Shown here: positions 27,331-36,309 of the stretch, piece by piece | Position numbering within the stretch: position 1 is the first letter of the stretch | How the letters are laid out: the number at the start of each line of letters is the position of its first letter | Source of the DNA: Lachnospiraceae bacterium | GTDB taxonomy: Bacteria; Bacillota; Clostridia; Lachnospirales; Lachnospiraceae | Length of the DNA stretch: 64,000 bases | Assembly (NCBI GenBank): GCA_024689465.1 | Contig: JAILDL010000013.1 | Location: forward strand, 1 to 64,000 | Direction: 5' to 3' | Notes under the pieces: model-generated | Seen by the model: only the letters and a program-made list of their open reading frames with translations | What the model was told of the DNA's origin: nothing | The model's database searches: none | Position numbers and translations under genes: made by a program

Positions 27331-27448
27331 ATGAAGAGATAAGGAGTCTGAATTATTTTAGGATGTAGCTATAAGAAATTAACAAAATGTGTGGCCTTCT
27401 CAGGAAGGCGGTTGTGCATTTTTTTGTTCTAAGAATGGAGTTTGGCAC

Positions 27449-28405
27449 ATGGCAAAGAATAAGCAGAGTACAAGTCCTGCACCGGTTACCAAACGCAGAT
27501 CGGTTGCAAGCGGCTTCAAGAGAGACTGGCAGTTATATCTGATGCTGCTGTTTCCCCTGGCAATGGTATTTATCTTCAATTACGCATCCTATCCCGGATT
27601 ACGGATGATCTTCTACAATTACAAACCGGCGAAGGGCTGGGACGGAAGTAAGTTCGTGGGAATGGACATTATCCTGAAGGTATTTGCCGATAAGGATTTC
27701 CGGAATGCGCTGATCAGTTCCCTGGTATTTAACTTCATGGATCTGCTGGTCGGCTTCCCGATGCCCATTATTCTGGCGCTGATGCTCAATGAGCTGCGGT
27801 ATCCCCGGTTTAAGAAAGTAACGCAGACGATCCTGTATCTGCCCCACTTCCTTTCCTGGGTCATCATCGGTAGCGTGGCCTACACCATGTTCCGTCCGAC
27901 TTCCGGTCTGGTGAACATTGCCCTGCAGAACATGGGGCTGATCGATCAGGGTATTCCCTTCCTGACAGAGAAATTCCACTGGGCGGTAACCTACCTGCTC
28001 ATCGGTGTATGGCAGGGTATGGGATGGGGAACCATCATTTACCTGGCAGCGATCACCGGTATCAGCGGAGAGCTGTATGAAGCAGCCATGATCGACGGTG
28101 CTAACCGCTGGCAGAGAATGCGCCATATTACATTACCCGGCATCAAAAGTACGGTTGTTACCCTGCTGATCATGAACCTGGGACGTATCATGGGAAGTAA
28201 CTACGAACGTCTGGATTCCTTCTATAATTCGCAGGTTCGCGACTTCCAGTATCAGCTGGCGGTATACATCTATGAAAAGGGTCTTGCGGGAGCGAAGTTC
28301 TCCGAAGCAACCGTGGTCGGCTTATTCCAGTCCATCGTGGGACTGATCCTTGTTATCGCAGCGGACCGTTTTGCCAAGAAGCTTGGTGAGGACGGCTTGT
28401 TATAA
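27449..28405 (+). CDS. Oligosaccharide ABC transporter permease (LplB type, CUT1)
   Basis: A 318-residue membrane protein with six predicted helices and the permease-ATPase coupling (EAA) motif in YEAAMIDGANRWQRMRHITL. It is similar in layout to Bacillus LplB. The ATG at 27449 follows GGAG; the open frame starts 20 codons earlier without a ribosome site. No ATPase gene is present in the cluster, so a shared MsmK-type ATPase must be encoded elsewhere. Substrate is inferred from the neighbouring GH105 and GH112 genes: rhamnogalacturonan oligosaccharides. Confidence 0.9.
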   Translation: MAKNKQSTSPAPVTKRRSVASGFKRDWQLYLMLLFPLAMVFIFNYASYPGLRMIFYNYKPAKGWDGSKFVGMDIILKVFADKDFRNALISSLVFNFMDLLVGFPMPIILALMLNELRYPRFKKVTQTILYLPHFLSWVIIGSVAYTMFRPTSGLVNIALQNMGLIDQGIPFLTEKFHWAVTYLLIGVWQGMGWGTIIYLAAITGISGELYEAAMIDGANRWQRMRHITLPGIKSTVVTLLIMNLGRIMGSNYERLDSFYNSQVRDFQYQLAVYIYEKGLAGAKFSEATVVGLFQSIVGLILVIAADRFAKKLGEDGLL

Positions 28406-28454
28406 CAGGCTTCATCCGACCCAGAGAATCTGAAATACTCAAAGGACAATGAAC

Positions 28455-29378
28455 ATGGCTAAGAATAAGAAAAATGTTGAAGAAGTGACCTCTGCCGACG
28501 GTAGCAGAGCGATCAATAAATTCCGCATCAGCGATGCGGTCATGATGCTCATCATCGTGCTGCTGTGCGCAACCTGCGTACTGCCTTTCCTGCATCTGGC
28601 TGCAAAATCCATATCCAGTAATTCCATGGTCATGGCCAAGAAGATTTTCTTCTGGCCAAAACAGATCACCTTTGATGCGTATGCATCCATCTTCAGTGAC
28701 GGTTCCATGGTTCGTTCCATGATCTACAGCGTGGGCGTGACACTTTTGTTTACCTTACTTGGTATGATCGTTTGTACTTGTGCGGCATACCCTCTTTCCA
28801 AGAAGCGACTGAAGGGAAGATATTTCTTTACCTTCCTTTTGATGTTCCCCATGTACTTCGGAGCAGGTCTGATCCCGACCTACCTGTTATACAAGAATCT
28901 GCATCTGCTGGATACCATGTGGGTACTGGTACTGCCTCTGATCTATTCTCCGTATAACATGCTGATCATGAAGACTTTCTTCCAGAGCAGCATCCCGGAT
29001 AGTTTGGAGGAATCCGCATTCCTGGACGGTGCATCCAATTTCCAGGTACTGTTTAAGATCGTCCTTCCGCTTTCCAAGCCGATCCTGGCTACGCTGTCCC
29101 TGTTCTATGCAGTAGGACGCTGGAATGCTTATGCGGATAACAAATACTACATCCGTTCCGAAGTATACAAGATGATCCAGTACAAATTATCCCAGCTGGT
29201 ATCATCTGCGGCAGAAGCACAGTCCGCTACGCTTTCCGAAGCCAGTGCGGTTACTTCTACGCCGGAAGTATTGCAGGCTGCCTGCATCATGTTCGTAACC
29301 ATTCCGATCATCTGTATTTATCCGTTCCTGCAGAAGTATTTCGTAAAGGGAACCATGATCGGAGCAGTAAAGGGCTGA
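28455..29378 (+). CDS. Oligosaccharide ABC transporter permease (YtcP type, CUT1)
   Basis: The second permease of the transporter, 307 residues with six hydrophobic segments and the EAA-loop segment EESAFLDGASNFQVLFKIVL. The ATG at 28455 is better spaced from AAAGGA than the one at 28449. It ends KGTMIGAVKG, a usual YtcP terminus. Cotranscribed with the LplB-type gene and followed by the lipoprotein gene. Confidence 0.9.
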   Translation: MAKNKKNVEEVTSADGSRAINKFRISDAVMMLIIVLLCATCVLPFLHLAAKSISSNSMVMAKKIFFWPKQITFDAYASIFSDGSMVRSMIYSVGVTLLFTLLGMIVCTCAAYPLSKKRLKGRYFFTFLLMFPMYFGAGLIPTYLLYKNLHLLDTMWVLVLPLIYSPYNMLIMKTFFQSSIPDSLEESAFLDGASNFQVLFKIVLPLSKPILATLSLFYAVGRWNAYADNKYYIRSEVYKMIQYKLSQLVSSAAEAQSATLSEASAVTSTPEVLQAACIMFVTIPIICIYPFLQKYFVKGTMIGAVKG

Positions 29379-29459
29379 GCCCTTTTTAAGACGGTAGTTA
29401 TCCCCTTTTGGGGCAAAAAACTATATTCATTTTAAGTTATTCTTACAAGGAGGAATACG

Positions 29460-31190
29460 ATGAAAAAGAATGCTTTACAGAAAGTCCTTGCTCTGGCAAT
29501 GGTTGGCGCTATGGCAATGGGCACACTGGCAGGCTGTGGCAGCACCCAGGAAGCAGCACCCGCTGATACTTCCGCTGCTACAACAACGGAATCTGCAACC
29601 AGTACCGATACAACTGCTGCAGAAACCACAGCAGAAGCTGCTGCTGACGAAGTAGCAGGCATGGAAGGTTGGGAGCCTTTCGCTGAGACCGTAACATTAA
29701 AGGTTCCTGTATACGACAGAGGTGCTGAAGGTGTTCCGGATGTATCCAACAACTACTGGACCAAGTGGATCCAGGAGAATTTCGGTGACAAGTACAACAT
29801 CAACGTTGAGTACGTTGGTATCACCCGTTCCGATGTTTTAACTGATTATGCACTGCTTGCAGCTGCAGATGATCTTCCTACCATCCTGATGGAGTATGAC
29901 TTCCCGAAGCAGGCAAAGTGGGTTACCGATGGTTATCTGACCACCTTTGACATGAACGAGTTTGCTAAGGTTGCTCCTACTTACTATGCAAGAATGGAAG
30001 AACTTGGCCTTCTGAAGTACTCCGAATTAAACGGCGAGACCTACTTCTGCCTGGCTGAGAGACCTTACTCCGACACAAACTACACCTTCGTTACTTTCTA
30101 TCGTACAGACTGGGCTGAGCAGGTTGGCTACGATTCTTATCCTGCAACCTGGGCTGACCAGAAAGATATGCTGTTAAAGATCAAGGAAGCAGGCCTTTCC
30201 GAGTACCCTCTGGGCGGATCCATGGTATCCGGTGCCGGTGTTGACCAGAACTACGCTTACAGAGAGTTTCCTTTCGATGAGGAAGACTGGGCTGTATACG
30301 GCGACTACAACGTAGTAGCACTTGGCAATCCTGCAAACAAGAAGCTGATCCAGAGAGAGAACGAGAAGTACAACTTAGGTCTGATCGATCCTGAGTACTA
30401 CACCATCGATGCTGAGACTGCAAAGTCCAACTTCGTTAATGGCAAGTCCTTCCAGTGGTCCGGTTACATTTCCGGTTCCATGGACTTCCTGACCGGTTTC
30501 TATGAGAACAACCCTGACGGAAAGCTGGCTGTAGCTGTTTCCCAGAACGTAGTAGATAAGGACGGCGGCACCACCCCTGCATTCCGTGCAAACAATCCCT
30601 TCGGTATGATGGTTTCCTTCTCCTCTTCCGCAACAGAAGATGAGATCAAGGCAGCTTGGATGTACATGGAGTGGTTATCTCAGGAAGAGAACCTCTTCAC
30701 ATTCCAGTGGGGTATTGAAGGCGAGAACTACACCATGGGCGAGAACGGACTTCCCGTTGCAACTGCTGATTACGATGGTGAGTACAAGCAGGGCTTCAAC
30801 AACAGCAAGGACTACTGGTGTATCGTAGTAGAAGCAAGAAATGCAGGTACCATCGAAGATATCATCCATGCAAATACTCCTCACGATCTTCCGCAGGAAT
30901 TCGAAGAGGATATCGTAAAGAACTACTATGCACAGGTTGAGATCGCTGAAGCTGGTTACGCTGTACATGATTGTATGTTCGCTGTAGATATCGAAGCAGT
31001 TGGTGAGTACTCCGCAACTCTTGCTGAGAAGTACACCGTTTACAGAGATAACCTGACCATGTGTGATCCTGCTGAATTCGATGCACTGTATGATCAGTAT
31101 GCACAGGAATATGCTGATGCAGGTTATGCTGAGATCGCAGAAGAGAGACTGGAAGCTTATCAGAACGGTATGACTTCTAAGTTACAGTAA
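29460..31190 (+). CDS. Oligosaccharide-binding lipoprotein (ABC transporter)
   Basis: A 576-residue extracellular solute-binding protein, tethered by a lipobox LAGC with Cys26 after the signal MKKNALQKVLALAMVGAMAM. A Thr/Ala/Glu-rich linker (about 27-65) follows, then a large family 1-type binding fold. Size near 570 residues matches the LipO/YtcQ group that partners LplB/YtcP permeases. A strong AAGGAGG site and a marked preference for frequently used codons suggest high expression. A terminator follows. Confidence 0.92.
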   Translation: MKKNALQKVLALAMVGAMAMGTLAGCGSTQEAAPADTSAATTTESATSTDTTAAETTAEAAADEVAGMEGWEPFAETVTLKVPVYDRGAEGVPDVSNNYWTKWIQENFGDKYNINVEYVGITRSDVLTDYALLAAADDLPTILMEYDFPKQAKWVTDGYLTTFDMNEFAKVAPTYYARMEELGLLKYSELNGETYFCLAERPYSDTNYTFVTFYRTDWAEQVGYDSYPATWADQKDMLLKIKEAGLSEYPLGGSMVSGAGVDQNYAYREFPFDEEDWAVYGDYNVVALGNPANKKLIQRENEKYNLGLIDPEYYTIDAETAKSNFVNGKSFQWSGYISGSMDFLTGFYENNPDGKLAVAVSQNVVDKDGGTTPAFRANNPFGMMVSFSSSATEDEIKAAWMYMEWLSQEENLFTFQWGIEGENYTMGENGLPVATADYDGEYKQGFNNSKDYWCIVVEARNAGTIEDIIHANTPHDLPQEFEEDIVKNYYAQVEIAEAGYAVHDCMFAVDIEAVGEYSATLAEKYTVYRDNLTMCDPAEFDALYDQYAQEYADAGYAEIAEERLEAYQNGMTSKLQ

Positions 31191-31246
31191 TCTTCGAAAC
31201 GATATTCACAACATAAGTATTCGGAAGCTATTCACAACATATACGG

Positions 31247-31282
31247 GCACCTCGGAGCAACGCTCCGGGGTGCTTGTTTTTT
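31247..31282 (+). terminator. Terminator of the transporter operon
   Basis: A stem GCACCTCGGAGC / GCTCCGGGGTGC with loop AAC is followed by TTGTTTTTT. Just upstream the 13-mer TATTCACAACATA occurs twice (near 31203 and 31230). Confidence 0.88.
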
Positions 31283-31339
31283 CGACAAAAAAGCGGTAAG
31301 CTTTGGGAAAGAAACCTGATCTTTCACGGAGGAGCTTAA

Positions 31340-32524
31340 ATGAATTCATTTACCTATTATGCACCCACCAAGGTTGTATTCGGAAAAGACGCAGAATCCC
31401 ATTTGGGAGAACTGCTGCATGAATTTGGAGCGACCAAAGTTTTATTGCATTACGGCGGATCCAGCGCCGAACGTTCCGGCCTTTTAGGAAGAGTACGGGA
31501 TGTACTGAAGAAGGAAAACATTCCCTTTACCGAGCTGGGAGGCGTAGTACCCAATCCCAGGCTTTCCAAGGTAAAGGAGGGCATTGACCTGTGCAAAAAG
31601 GAAGGGGTGGACTTCTTGCTGGCAGTCGGCGGCGGAAGCGTCATCGATTCCTGTAAGGCCATCGGATATGGCCTTTGCTATGACGGAGACGTGTGGGATT
31701 TTTATGCAAAGAAAGCAGTTCCCAAGGCCTGCGCTCCCGTAGGCGCTGTTCTTACCATTGCCGCAGCCGGCAGTGAGATGAGCGATTCTTCCGTTATTAC
31801 CAATGAGGACGGATGGCTTAAGAGAGGCTGCAACAACAATGCCTGTCGTTGTAAGTTTGCGGTTTGCAATCCGGAACTGACCTATTCCCTGCCGCCTTAT
31901 CAGACCGCAAGCGGCTGTGTGGATATCATGATGCATACCATGGAGCGTTTCTTTACCGAAGGAGAATCCATGGAAATGTCCGATGCCGTTGCAACCGGAC
32001 TGATCAAGACCGTGGCCAGAAATGCAAAGATCCTGATGAAGGAGCCGGATAATTACAATGCCCGTGCAGAAGTGATGTGGGCCAGCTCCTTATCCCATAA
32101 CGGTCTGACCGGATGCGGAAACATCGCCAACGGAGACTGGGCATGCCATCAGATGGAGCACGAACTGGGCGGAATGTTTGACTGTACCCACGGTGCAGGT
32201 CTGGCAGCCATCTGGGGAAGCTGGGCGCGTTATGTTATGCCGGAAAATCCGGCACGTTTTGCCAAGTTTGCAAGAGAAGTTTTCGGCATCAGCGTACTGG
32301 GAGATGATGTTGCGACAGCGATCCAGGGCATCGAATCCATGGAAAAACTGTACCGGAAGCTGGAGATGCCCACGAACATTAAAGAGCTGGGCTATGAACT
32401 GACCGATAAGCAGATCGAAGAGCTTTCCTATAAATGTACCTTCGAAGGAACCCGTACCATCGGCGGCTTTAAGAAACTGGACGGTAAGGACATTACAGCC
32501 ATCCTGAAGATGGCCAGAGGCTGA
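31340..32524 (+). CDS. Iron-containing NAD(P)H-dependent alcohol dehydrogenase (YqhD/BdhA-like)
   Basis: The 394-residue protein is a group III iron alcohol dehydrogenase. It begins FTYYAPTKVVFGKDA and has the nucleotide-binding AVGGGSVIDSCKAIG. Metal ligands are visible in GCVDIMMHTMERF and in HQMEHELGGMFDCTHGAGLA. This branch reduces aldehydes or ketones to alcohols, including butanol and, in sugar acid or deoxysugar pathways, lactaldehyde. Lactaldehyde arises from rhamnose breakdown, so a role next to the rhamnogalacturonan locus is possible but unproven. It has a GGAGG site upstream. Confidence 0.9.
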   Translation: MNSFTYYAPTKVVFGKDAESHLGELLHEFGATKVLLHYGGSSAERSGLLGRVRDVLKKENIPFTELGGVVPNPRLSKVKEGIDLCKKEGVDFLLAVGGGSVIDSCKAIGYGLCYDGDVWDFYAKKAVPKACAPVGAVLTIAAAGSEMSDSSVITNEDGWLKRGCNNNACRCKFAVCNPELTYSLPPYQTASGCVDIMMHTMERFFTEGESMEMSDAVATGLIKTVARNAKILMKEPDNYNARAEVMWASSLSHNGLTGCGNIANGDWACHQMEHELGGMFDCTHGAGLAAIWGSWARYVMPENPARFAKFAREVFGISVLGDDVATAIQGIESMEKLYRKLEMPTNIKELGYELTDKQIEELSYKCTFEGTRTIGGFKKLDGKDITAILKMARG

Positions 32525-32558
32525 CAGAACGACAACTGGGAAGGATTACCGGATAGCA

Positions 32559-33113
32559 ATGGATGACGAAAAACTGATCTACCATAGACTGGACCGGAAG
32601 CTGGTCCATAAGGGCAAGATCGTAGATTATTACCAGGATACCGTGCAGGTACCCAACGGCGAAACAGAAGTGTGGGACTTTGTGGCCCATAAAGGGGCGG
32701 CAGCAACACTGCCGGTACTGCCCGATGGCCGGATCCTGATGGTGAAGCAATACCGAAATGCACTGGACCGGTTTACCCTGGAGATCCCTGCAGGCGGACT
32801 GAACGGTTCTTCAGAGCCTACCATGATCGCGGCAGCCAGAGAGCTGGAAGAGGAGACCGGGTATCGCCCCGGAAACCTGGAACTCCTGCTGACGATCCAG
32901 ACCACGGTGGCCTTTACCAACGAACGCATTGATATCTACCTGGCTACGAACCTTGTAAAGACCAGCCAGCACCTGGATCATGATGAATTCCTGAAAGTGG
33001 AAGCTTACAGCCTGGACGACCTGCTGGGCATGATCGAGAGCGGCACGCTGGAAGATTCCAAGACTGTCAGCGCGATCCTGAAGTACAAACTGTTCGTGAA
33101 CCCGGCACAGTAA
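32559..33113 (+). CDS. Nudix hydrolase, ADP-ribose pyrophosphatase-like
   Basis: A 184-residue protein with a complete Nudix box: GLNGSSE, then seven residues, then RELEEETGY. The overall layout (HKGAAATLPVLPDGRILMVKQYRNAL before the box) is that of NudF/YqkG-type ADP-ribose pyrophosphatases, here split as HKGAAATLPVL and MVKQYRNAL. It probably removes ADP-ribose or similar dinucleotides. It lies 34 bases after the alcohol dehydrogenase and may be cotranscribed. Confidence 0.88.
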   Translation: MDDEKLIYHRLDRKLVHKGKIVDYYQDTVQVPNGETEVWDFVAHKGAAATLPVLPDGRILMVKQYRNALDRFTLEIPAGGLNGSSEPTMIAAARELEEETGYRPGNLELLLTIQTTVAFTNERIDIYLATNLVKTSQHLDHDEFLKVEAYSLDDLLGMIESGTLEDSKTVSAILKYKLFVNPAQ

Positions 33114-33417
33114 CGAGATGGGAAATCTGCCCGGCGCCCCGGTAATAGGGAACGAAACTGCCCGGCACAGAGGCGGGAGACAACAAACGCCCCGTTACAT
33201 TAACGAATGGTTTCTCTCTCGCAAATGGGCTCCTCTAAGCTCGATGCGACATGCATAAACAATCCCCGAAGAAGATCAACTCGCGCTACGCGCTCAAACA
33301 GAATCTTCTTCGGGGATTATTTTGTCTGTCTCGCTAAGATCCGCCATTACTGCTCGTTCAAAATCCATTCGTCACTGTTCGGGGCGATCTTTTGTTAATT
33401 GTCCCTGTGCCGGGTTC
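33098..33417. repeat. Nested inverted repeats between convergent genes
   Basis: Three nested pairs are visible. The outer is GAACCCGGCACAG (33098-33110) with CTGTGCCGGGTTC (33405-33417), perfect over 13 bp. The middle is ACGAATGG (33203-33210) with CCATTCGT (33365-33372). The inner is a 16-bp perfect pair at 33261-33276 and 33303-33318. A further copy of CCCGGCACAG lies near 33165. There is no protein gene in the 308 bases between the Nudix and DAHP synthase genes. It could be a small non-autonomous palindromic element or a large folded 3' UTR. Confidence 0.65.
33261..33324. terminator. Bidirectional terminator between the Nudix and DAHP synthase genes
   Basis: The 16-bp perfect stem AATCCCCGAAGAAGAT with its complement, loop about 26 bases, is followed by ATTTTGT on the + strand. 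The innermost loop contains a short CGCGCTACGCG palindrome. Confidence 0.7.
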
Positions 33418-33421
33418 CCTC

Positions 33422-34453
33422 TCAGTGAAGTCCTTCTACGATCTCGTAGATCAGGCGTTTCGAATCTTCCCAGCCCAGACAGGGATCGGTGATGGACTGG
33501 CCGTAGGTGCCGTTTCCGATCTTCTGGCTGCCTTCTACCAGGTAGCTCTCGATCATGACCCCTTTTACCAGCTGATGTATGTCCGCATTTTGCCTGCGGG
33601 AGTGGAGCACTTCCTTGACGATACGGATCTGCTGCTTAAACTGCTTGTTGGAGTTGTTGTGGTTGGCATCGATGATGCAGGCAGGGTTTTGCAGATCCCG
33701 CTGGGCATAGGCATCCATCAACATGGCCAGATTTTCGTAGTGATAGTTGGGAAGGCTTCTGCCATACTGGTTCACGCTTCCGCGCAGAATGGTGTGAGCC
33801 AGCGGATTGCCGGTGGTCTGCACTTCCCAGCCCCGGTAGATAAAGGAATGGGGCTGCTGGGCTGCATAGACGCTGTTCAACATAACGGAGATGTCTCCGG
33901 AAGTAGGATTCTTCATACCGCTTGCTACGTCAAAGCCGCTGACGGTGAGGCGATGCTGCTGATCCTCTACGGAACGGGCTCCGATGGCCACGTAGGAGAG
34001 AATATCGGATACATAGCCCCAGTTTTCGGGGTATAACATTTCATCCGCTGCAGTCAGATGGGATTCGGTCATGGCGCGGATGTGCATCTTACGCATGGCG
34101 ATCAGGCCGGCGTAGAAATCTTCTTCCTTTTCGGGATCGGGCTGGGAGGTGATCCCCTTGTACCCGTCCCCGGTGGTGCGGGGCTTGTTGGTGTAGATCC
34201 GGGGGATCAGGATGATTTCATCCTTCACCTGCTCGTTTACTTTGGCCAGTCTGGATATATATTCACAAACGGCGTCCTCGTTATCGGCGGAACAGGGTCC
34301 GATGATCACCAGGAACTTATTGCTCTTTCCGGTGATGACATCGCTGATCTCTTGGTCCCGCTGCTTTTTGATTTCCTGAATCTCTGCGGGTATGGGAAGC
34401 TCCTGCCGGATCTCTTCCGGGGTAGGGAGCTTGGATTTGAATGTGAAAGCCAT
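33422..34453 (-). CDS. 3-deoxy-7-phosphoheptulonate (DAHP) synthase, class I
   Basis: It condenses phosphoenolpyruvate and erythrose 4-phosphate, the first step of aromatic amino-acid synthesis. The 343-residue protein is of the AroF/AroG/AroH type, with LVIIGPCSADNEDAVCEYI (PEP/metal region), IPRIYTNKPRTTGDGYKG, SGMKNPTSGD and IDANHNNSNKQ. No additional chorismate mutase domain is fused. It is a single gene with a near -10 TATAAT at 34494-34499 on the - strand. No T-box or attenuator was seen in the short leader. Which feedback class (Phe, Tyr or Trp) cannot be read directly. Confidence 0.94.
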   Translation of the reverse strand: MAFTFKSKLPTPEEIRQELPIPAEIQEIKKQRDQEISDVITGKSNKFLVIIGPCSADNEDAVCEYISRLAKVNEQVKDEIILIPRIYTNKPRTTGDGYKGITSQPDPEKEEDFYAGLIAMRKMHIRAMTESHLTAADEMLYPENWGYVSDILSYVAIGARSVEDQQHRLTVSGFDVASGMKNPTSGDISVMLNSVYAAQQPHSFIYRGWEVQTTGNPLAHTILRGSVNQYGRSLPNYHYENLAMLMDAYAQRDLQNPACIIDANHNNSNKQFKQQIRIVKEVLHSRRQNADIHQLVKGVMIESYLVEGSQKIGNGTYGQSITDPCLGWEDSKRLIYEIVEGLH

Positions 34454-34603
34454 AAGTTATTTCCTCGTTGTTTTTGAATTTACAGACTGAATAATTATAA
34501 CAATATTTTTGCACAAATAAAACGGGAGATTTTTCGTGGAATTTCTGCATCTTTGCAGGGTAAAAATGTGCCCGTGAACATTTTCGTCTTTCTAAATATA
34601 TGC

Positions 34604-34609
34604 TAAAAT
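34604..34609 (+). promoter_or_regulatory. Extended -10 element upstream of the GH51 gene
   Basis: TGCTAAAAT fits an extended -10 (TGN-TAAAAT) with only a weak -35 (TTTTCG at 34581-34586, 17-base spacing). It lies about 120 bases before the GH51 start. The 274-base gap between the DAHP synthase and GH51 starts holds both divergent promoters. Confidence 0.5.
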
Positions 34610-34727
34610 TGTAATTGGTGTGATAGTGCAATCGGGCAGGATGATCCTTCCCTTTTGCAACGATGATTCAGAAAAAGATACAAAAAGAAGAAAAAGCATT
34701 GCGTATTTACGCAGAAATGAGGAGAAA

Positions 34728-36236
34728 ATGACCACATTGTACATCAATCCTGCCGTGCAGAAGGGACATATCAATCCCGAACTGCAGGGGCAGTTTTCCG
34801 AGCATCTGGGACGATGCATCTATGAAGGCCTGTATGTAGGCGAGAAGTCCAAGATTCCCAATGTGAAGGGAATGCGTAAGGACGTTGTGGATGCCTTAAA
34901 GAAGATCCACGTACCGGTGCTGCGCTGGCCCGGCGGCTGTTTTGCCGATGAATATCACTGGAAAGACGGCATCGGCCCTAAGTCCACCCGTAAGAGAATG
35001 GTCAATACTCATTGGGGCGGCGTTGTAGAAGATAACAGCTTCGGAACCCATGAGTTCATGGAGCTTTGCAAGCAGATCGGCTGCAAGACCTACATCAACG
35101 GTAATGTGGGCAGCGGTACGGTTCAGGAGATGAGCGAATGGTATGAGTACATGACCTTCGAAGGGGAATCTCCCATGTCCAAGCTGCGGGAGAAGAACGG
35201 CCATAAGGCAGGCTGGAACGTTGACTACTTCGGCGTTGGAAACGAGAGCTGGGGCTGCGGCGGTAACATGCGTCCTGTATATTATGCAGATCTGTACAGA
35301 AGATACCAGACCTATGTAAGAGACTACCGGCACGACGGCCATACCAGAAAGATCGCCTGTGGTCCCAATGCGGGAGACTTTAACTGGACCAAACAGCTGC
35401 TGGCAACCTGTTACGAAGGAACCCCTGCATCTGCCCATGGCTTCATGGATGGTCTTTCCCTGCACTATTACACACTGCCCGGTGACTGGGTAGGCGGAAA
35501 GGGCAGTGCGACAGAGTTTGATACCGCAGAGTATTACCATACTGTAAAGAAGACTCTGTTCATGGAAGATCTGATCAAGGGCCACGGCGCTATCATGGAC
35601 CAGTACGATCCCGAGAAGAAGATCGGCCTGATCATTGATGAGTGGGGTACCTGGTACGATGTAGAGCCCGGCACCAATCCCGGCTTTTTGTATCAGCAGA
35701 ACACCATGCGGGATGCGGTGATCGCCGGTATCAACCTGAACCTGTTCAATAAGCACTGCGACCGTGTAAAGATGGCCAACATCGCGCAGATGGTCAACGT
35801 ACTGCAGGCAATGATCTTAACCGACGGGGACAAGATGCTCCTGACACCTACCTACCATGTATTTGATCTGTATCAGAAGCATCAGGATGCGGAACTGGTG
35901 GAGAGCGTACTGGTAGACAACGACCAGGTTGGCATGGGAGACGATATGGTGCCTCGTATTTCCGAGTCTGTTTCCCGTATGAAGGACGGAAAGCTTCTGA
36001 TCACACTGGTAAACCTGTCCGCAGAGGAAGAAGCTCCTTTAACCATCTCCCTTTCCGGAGAAAAGGCCGGCAAGGCAGAGGGACGTGTTCTGGCAGGTAA
36101 CATGGATCAGAAGAACACCTTTAAGAGTAAAAATGCTGTGAAGCCTGCAAAGCTCACCGGTCTGACGGTGAAGGGAGACCAGATCAAGGTTACCTTACCT
36201 GCTTGCAGCGTAGCAGAGATCGTCGTTACACAGTAA
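34728..36236 (+). CDS. GH51 alpha-L-arabinofuranosidase
   Basis: The enzyme removes terminal arabinofuranose from arabinan or arabinoxylan oligosaccharides. The 502-residue protein has the acid/base Glu173 in GVGNESWGCGG and the nucleophile Glu305 in IIDEWGTWYD, with the barrel start VLRWPGGCFADEYHWKDGIG and a C-terminal beta domain. There is no signal peptide, so it acts on imported oligosaccharides. The ATG at 34728 has GAGGAGAAA just upstream; the open frame extends back to 34620 without a ribosome site. Confidence 0.94.
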   Translation: MTTLYINPAVQKGHINPELQGQFSEHLGRCIYEGLYVGEKSKIPNVKGMRKDVVDALKKIHVPVLRWPGGCFADEYHWKDGIGPKSTRKRMVNTHWGGVVEDNSFGTHEFMELCKQIGCKTYINGNVGSGTVQEMSEWYEYMTFEGESPMSKLREKNGHKAGWNVDYFGVGNESWGCGGNMRPVYYADLYRRYQTYVRDYRHDGHTRKIACGPNAGDFNWTKQLLATCYEGTPASAHGFMDGLSLHYYTLPGDWVGGKGSATEFDTAEYYHTVKKTLFMEDLIKGHGAIMDQYDPEKKIGLIIDEWGTWYDVEPGTNPGFLYQQNTMRDAVIAGINLNLFNKHCDRVKMANIAQMVNVLQAMILTDGDKMLLTPTYHVFDLYQKHQDAELVESVLVDNDQVGMGDDMVPRISESVSRMKDGKLLITLVNLSAEEEAPLTISLSGEKAGKAEGRVLAGNMDQKNTFKSKNAVKPAKLTGLTVKGDQIKVTLPACSVAEIVVTQ

Positions 36237-36244
36237 TGCAACCA

Positions 36245-36272
36245 GCGAAGCGGACCGTCCGGTTCGCTTCGC
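36245..36272 (+). other. Hairpin between the GH51 and diguanylate cyclase genes
   Basis: A 12-base stem GCGAAGCGGACC / GGTTCGCTTCGC with a four-base loop, lacking a following T run on the + strand. It may mark a processing site or a partial transcriptional break rather than a normal terminator. Confidence 0.5.
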
Positions 36273-36309
36273 ACTTAAAAAATCTGAACGGATTTTCGTA
36301 GGGGGGTCT

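Noticed and set aside
27389-27448. Twenty-codon N-terminal extension of the LplB-type permease
   Set aside because: The extension crosses a small hairpin and has no ribosome site, while ATG 27449 has GGAG at proper distance.
33098-33417. Insertion sequence
   Set aside because: No transposase frame and no clear target duplication; only a non-autonomous element or structured UTR remains possible.
36245-36272. Normal rho-independent terminator after GH51
   Set aside because: The stem is strong, but the following bases are ACTTAAAAAA on the + strand, without a T run.
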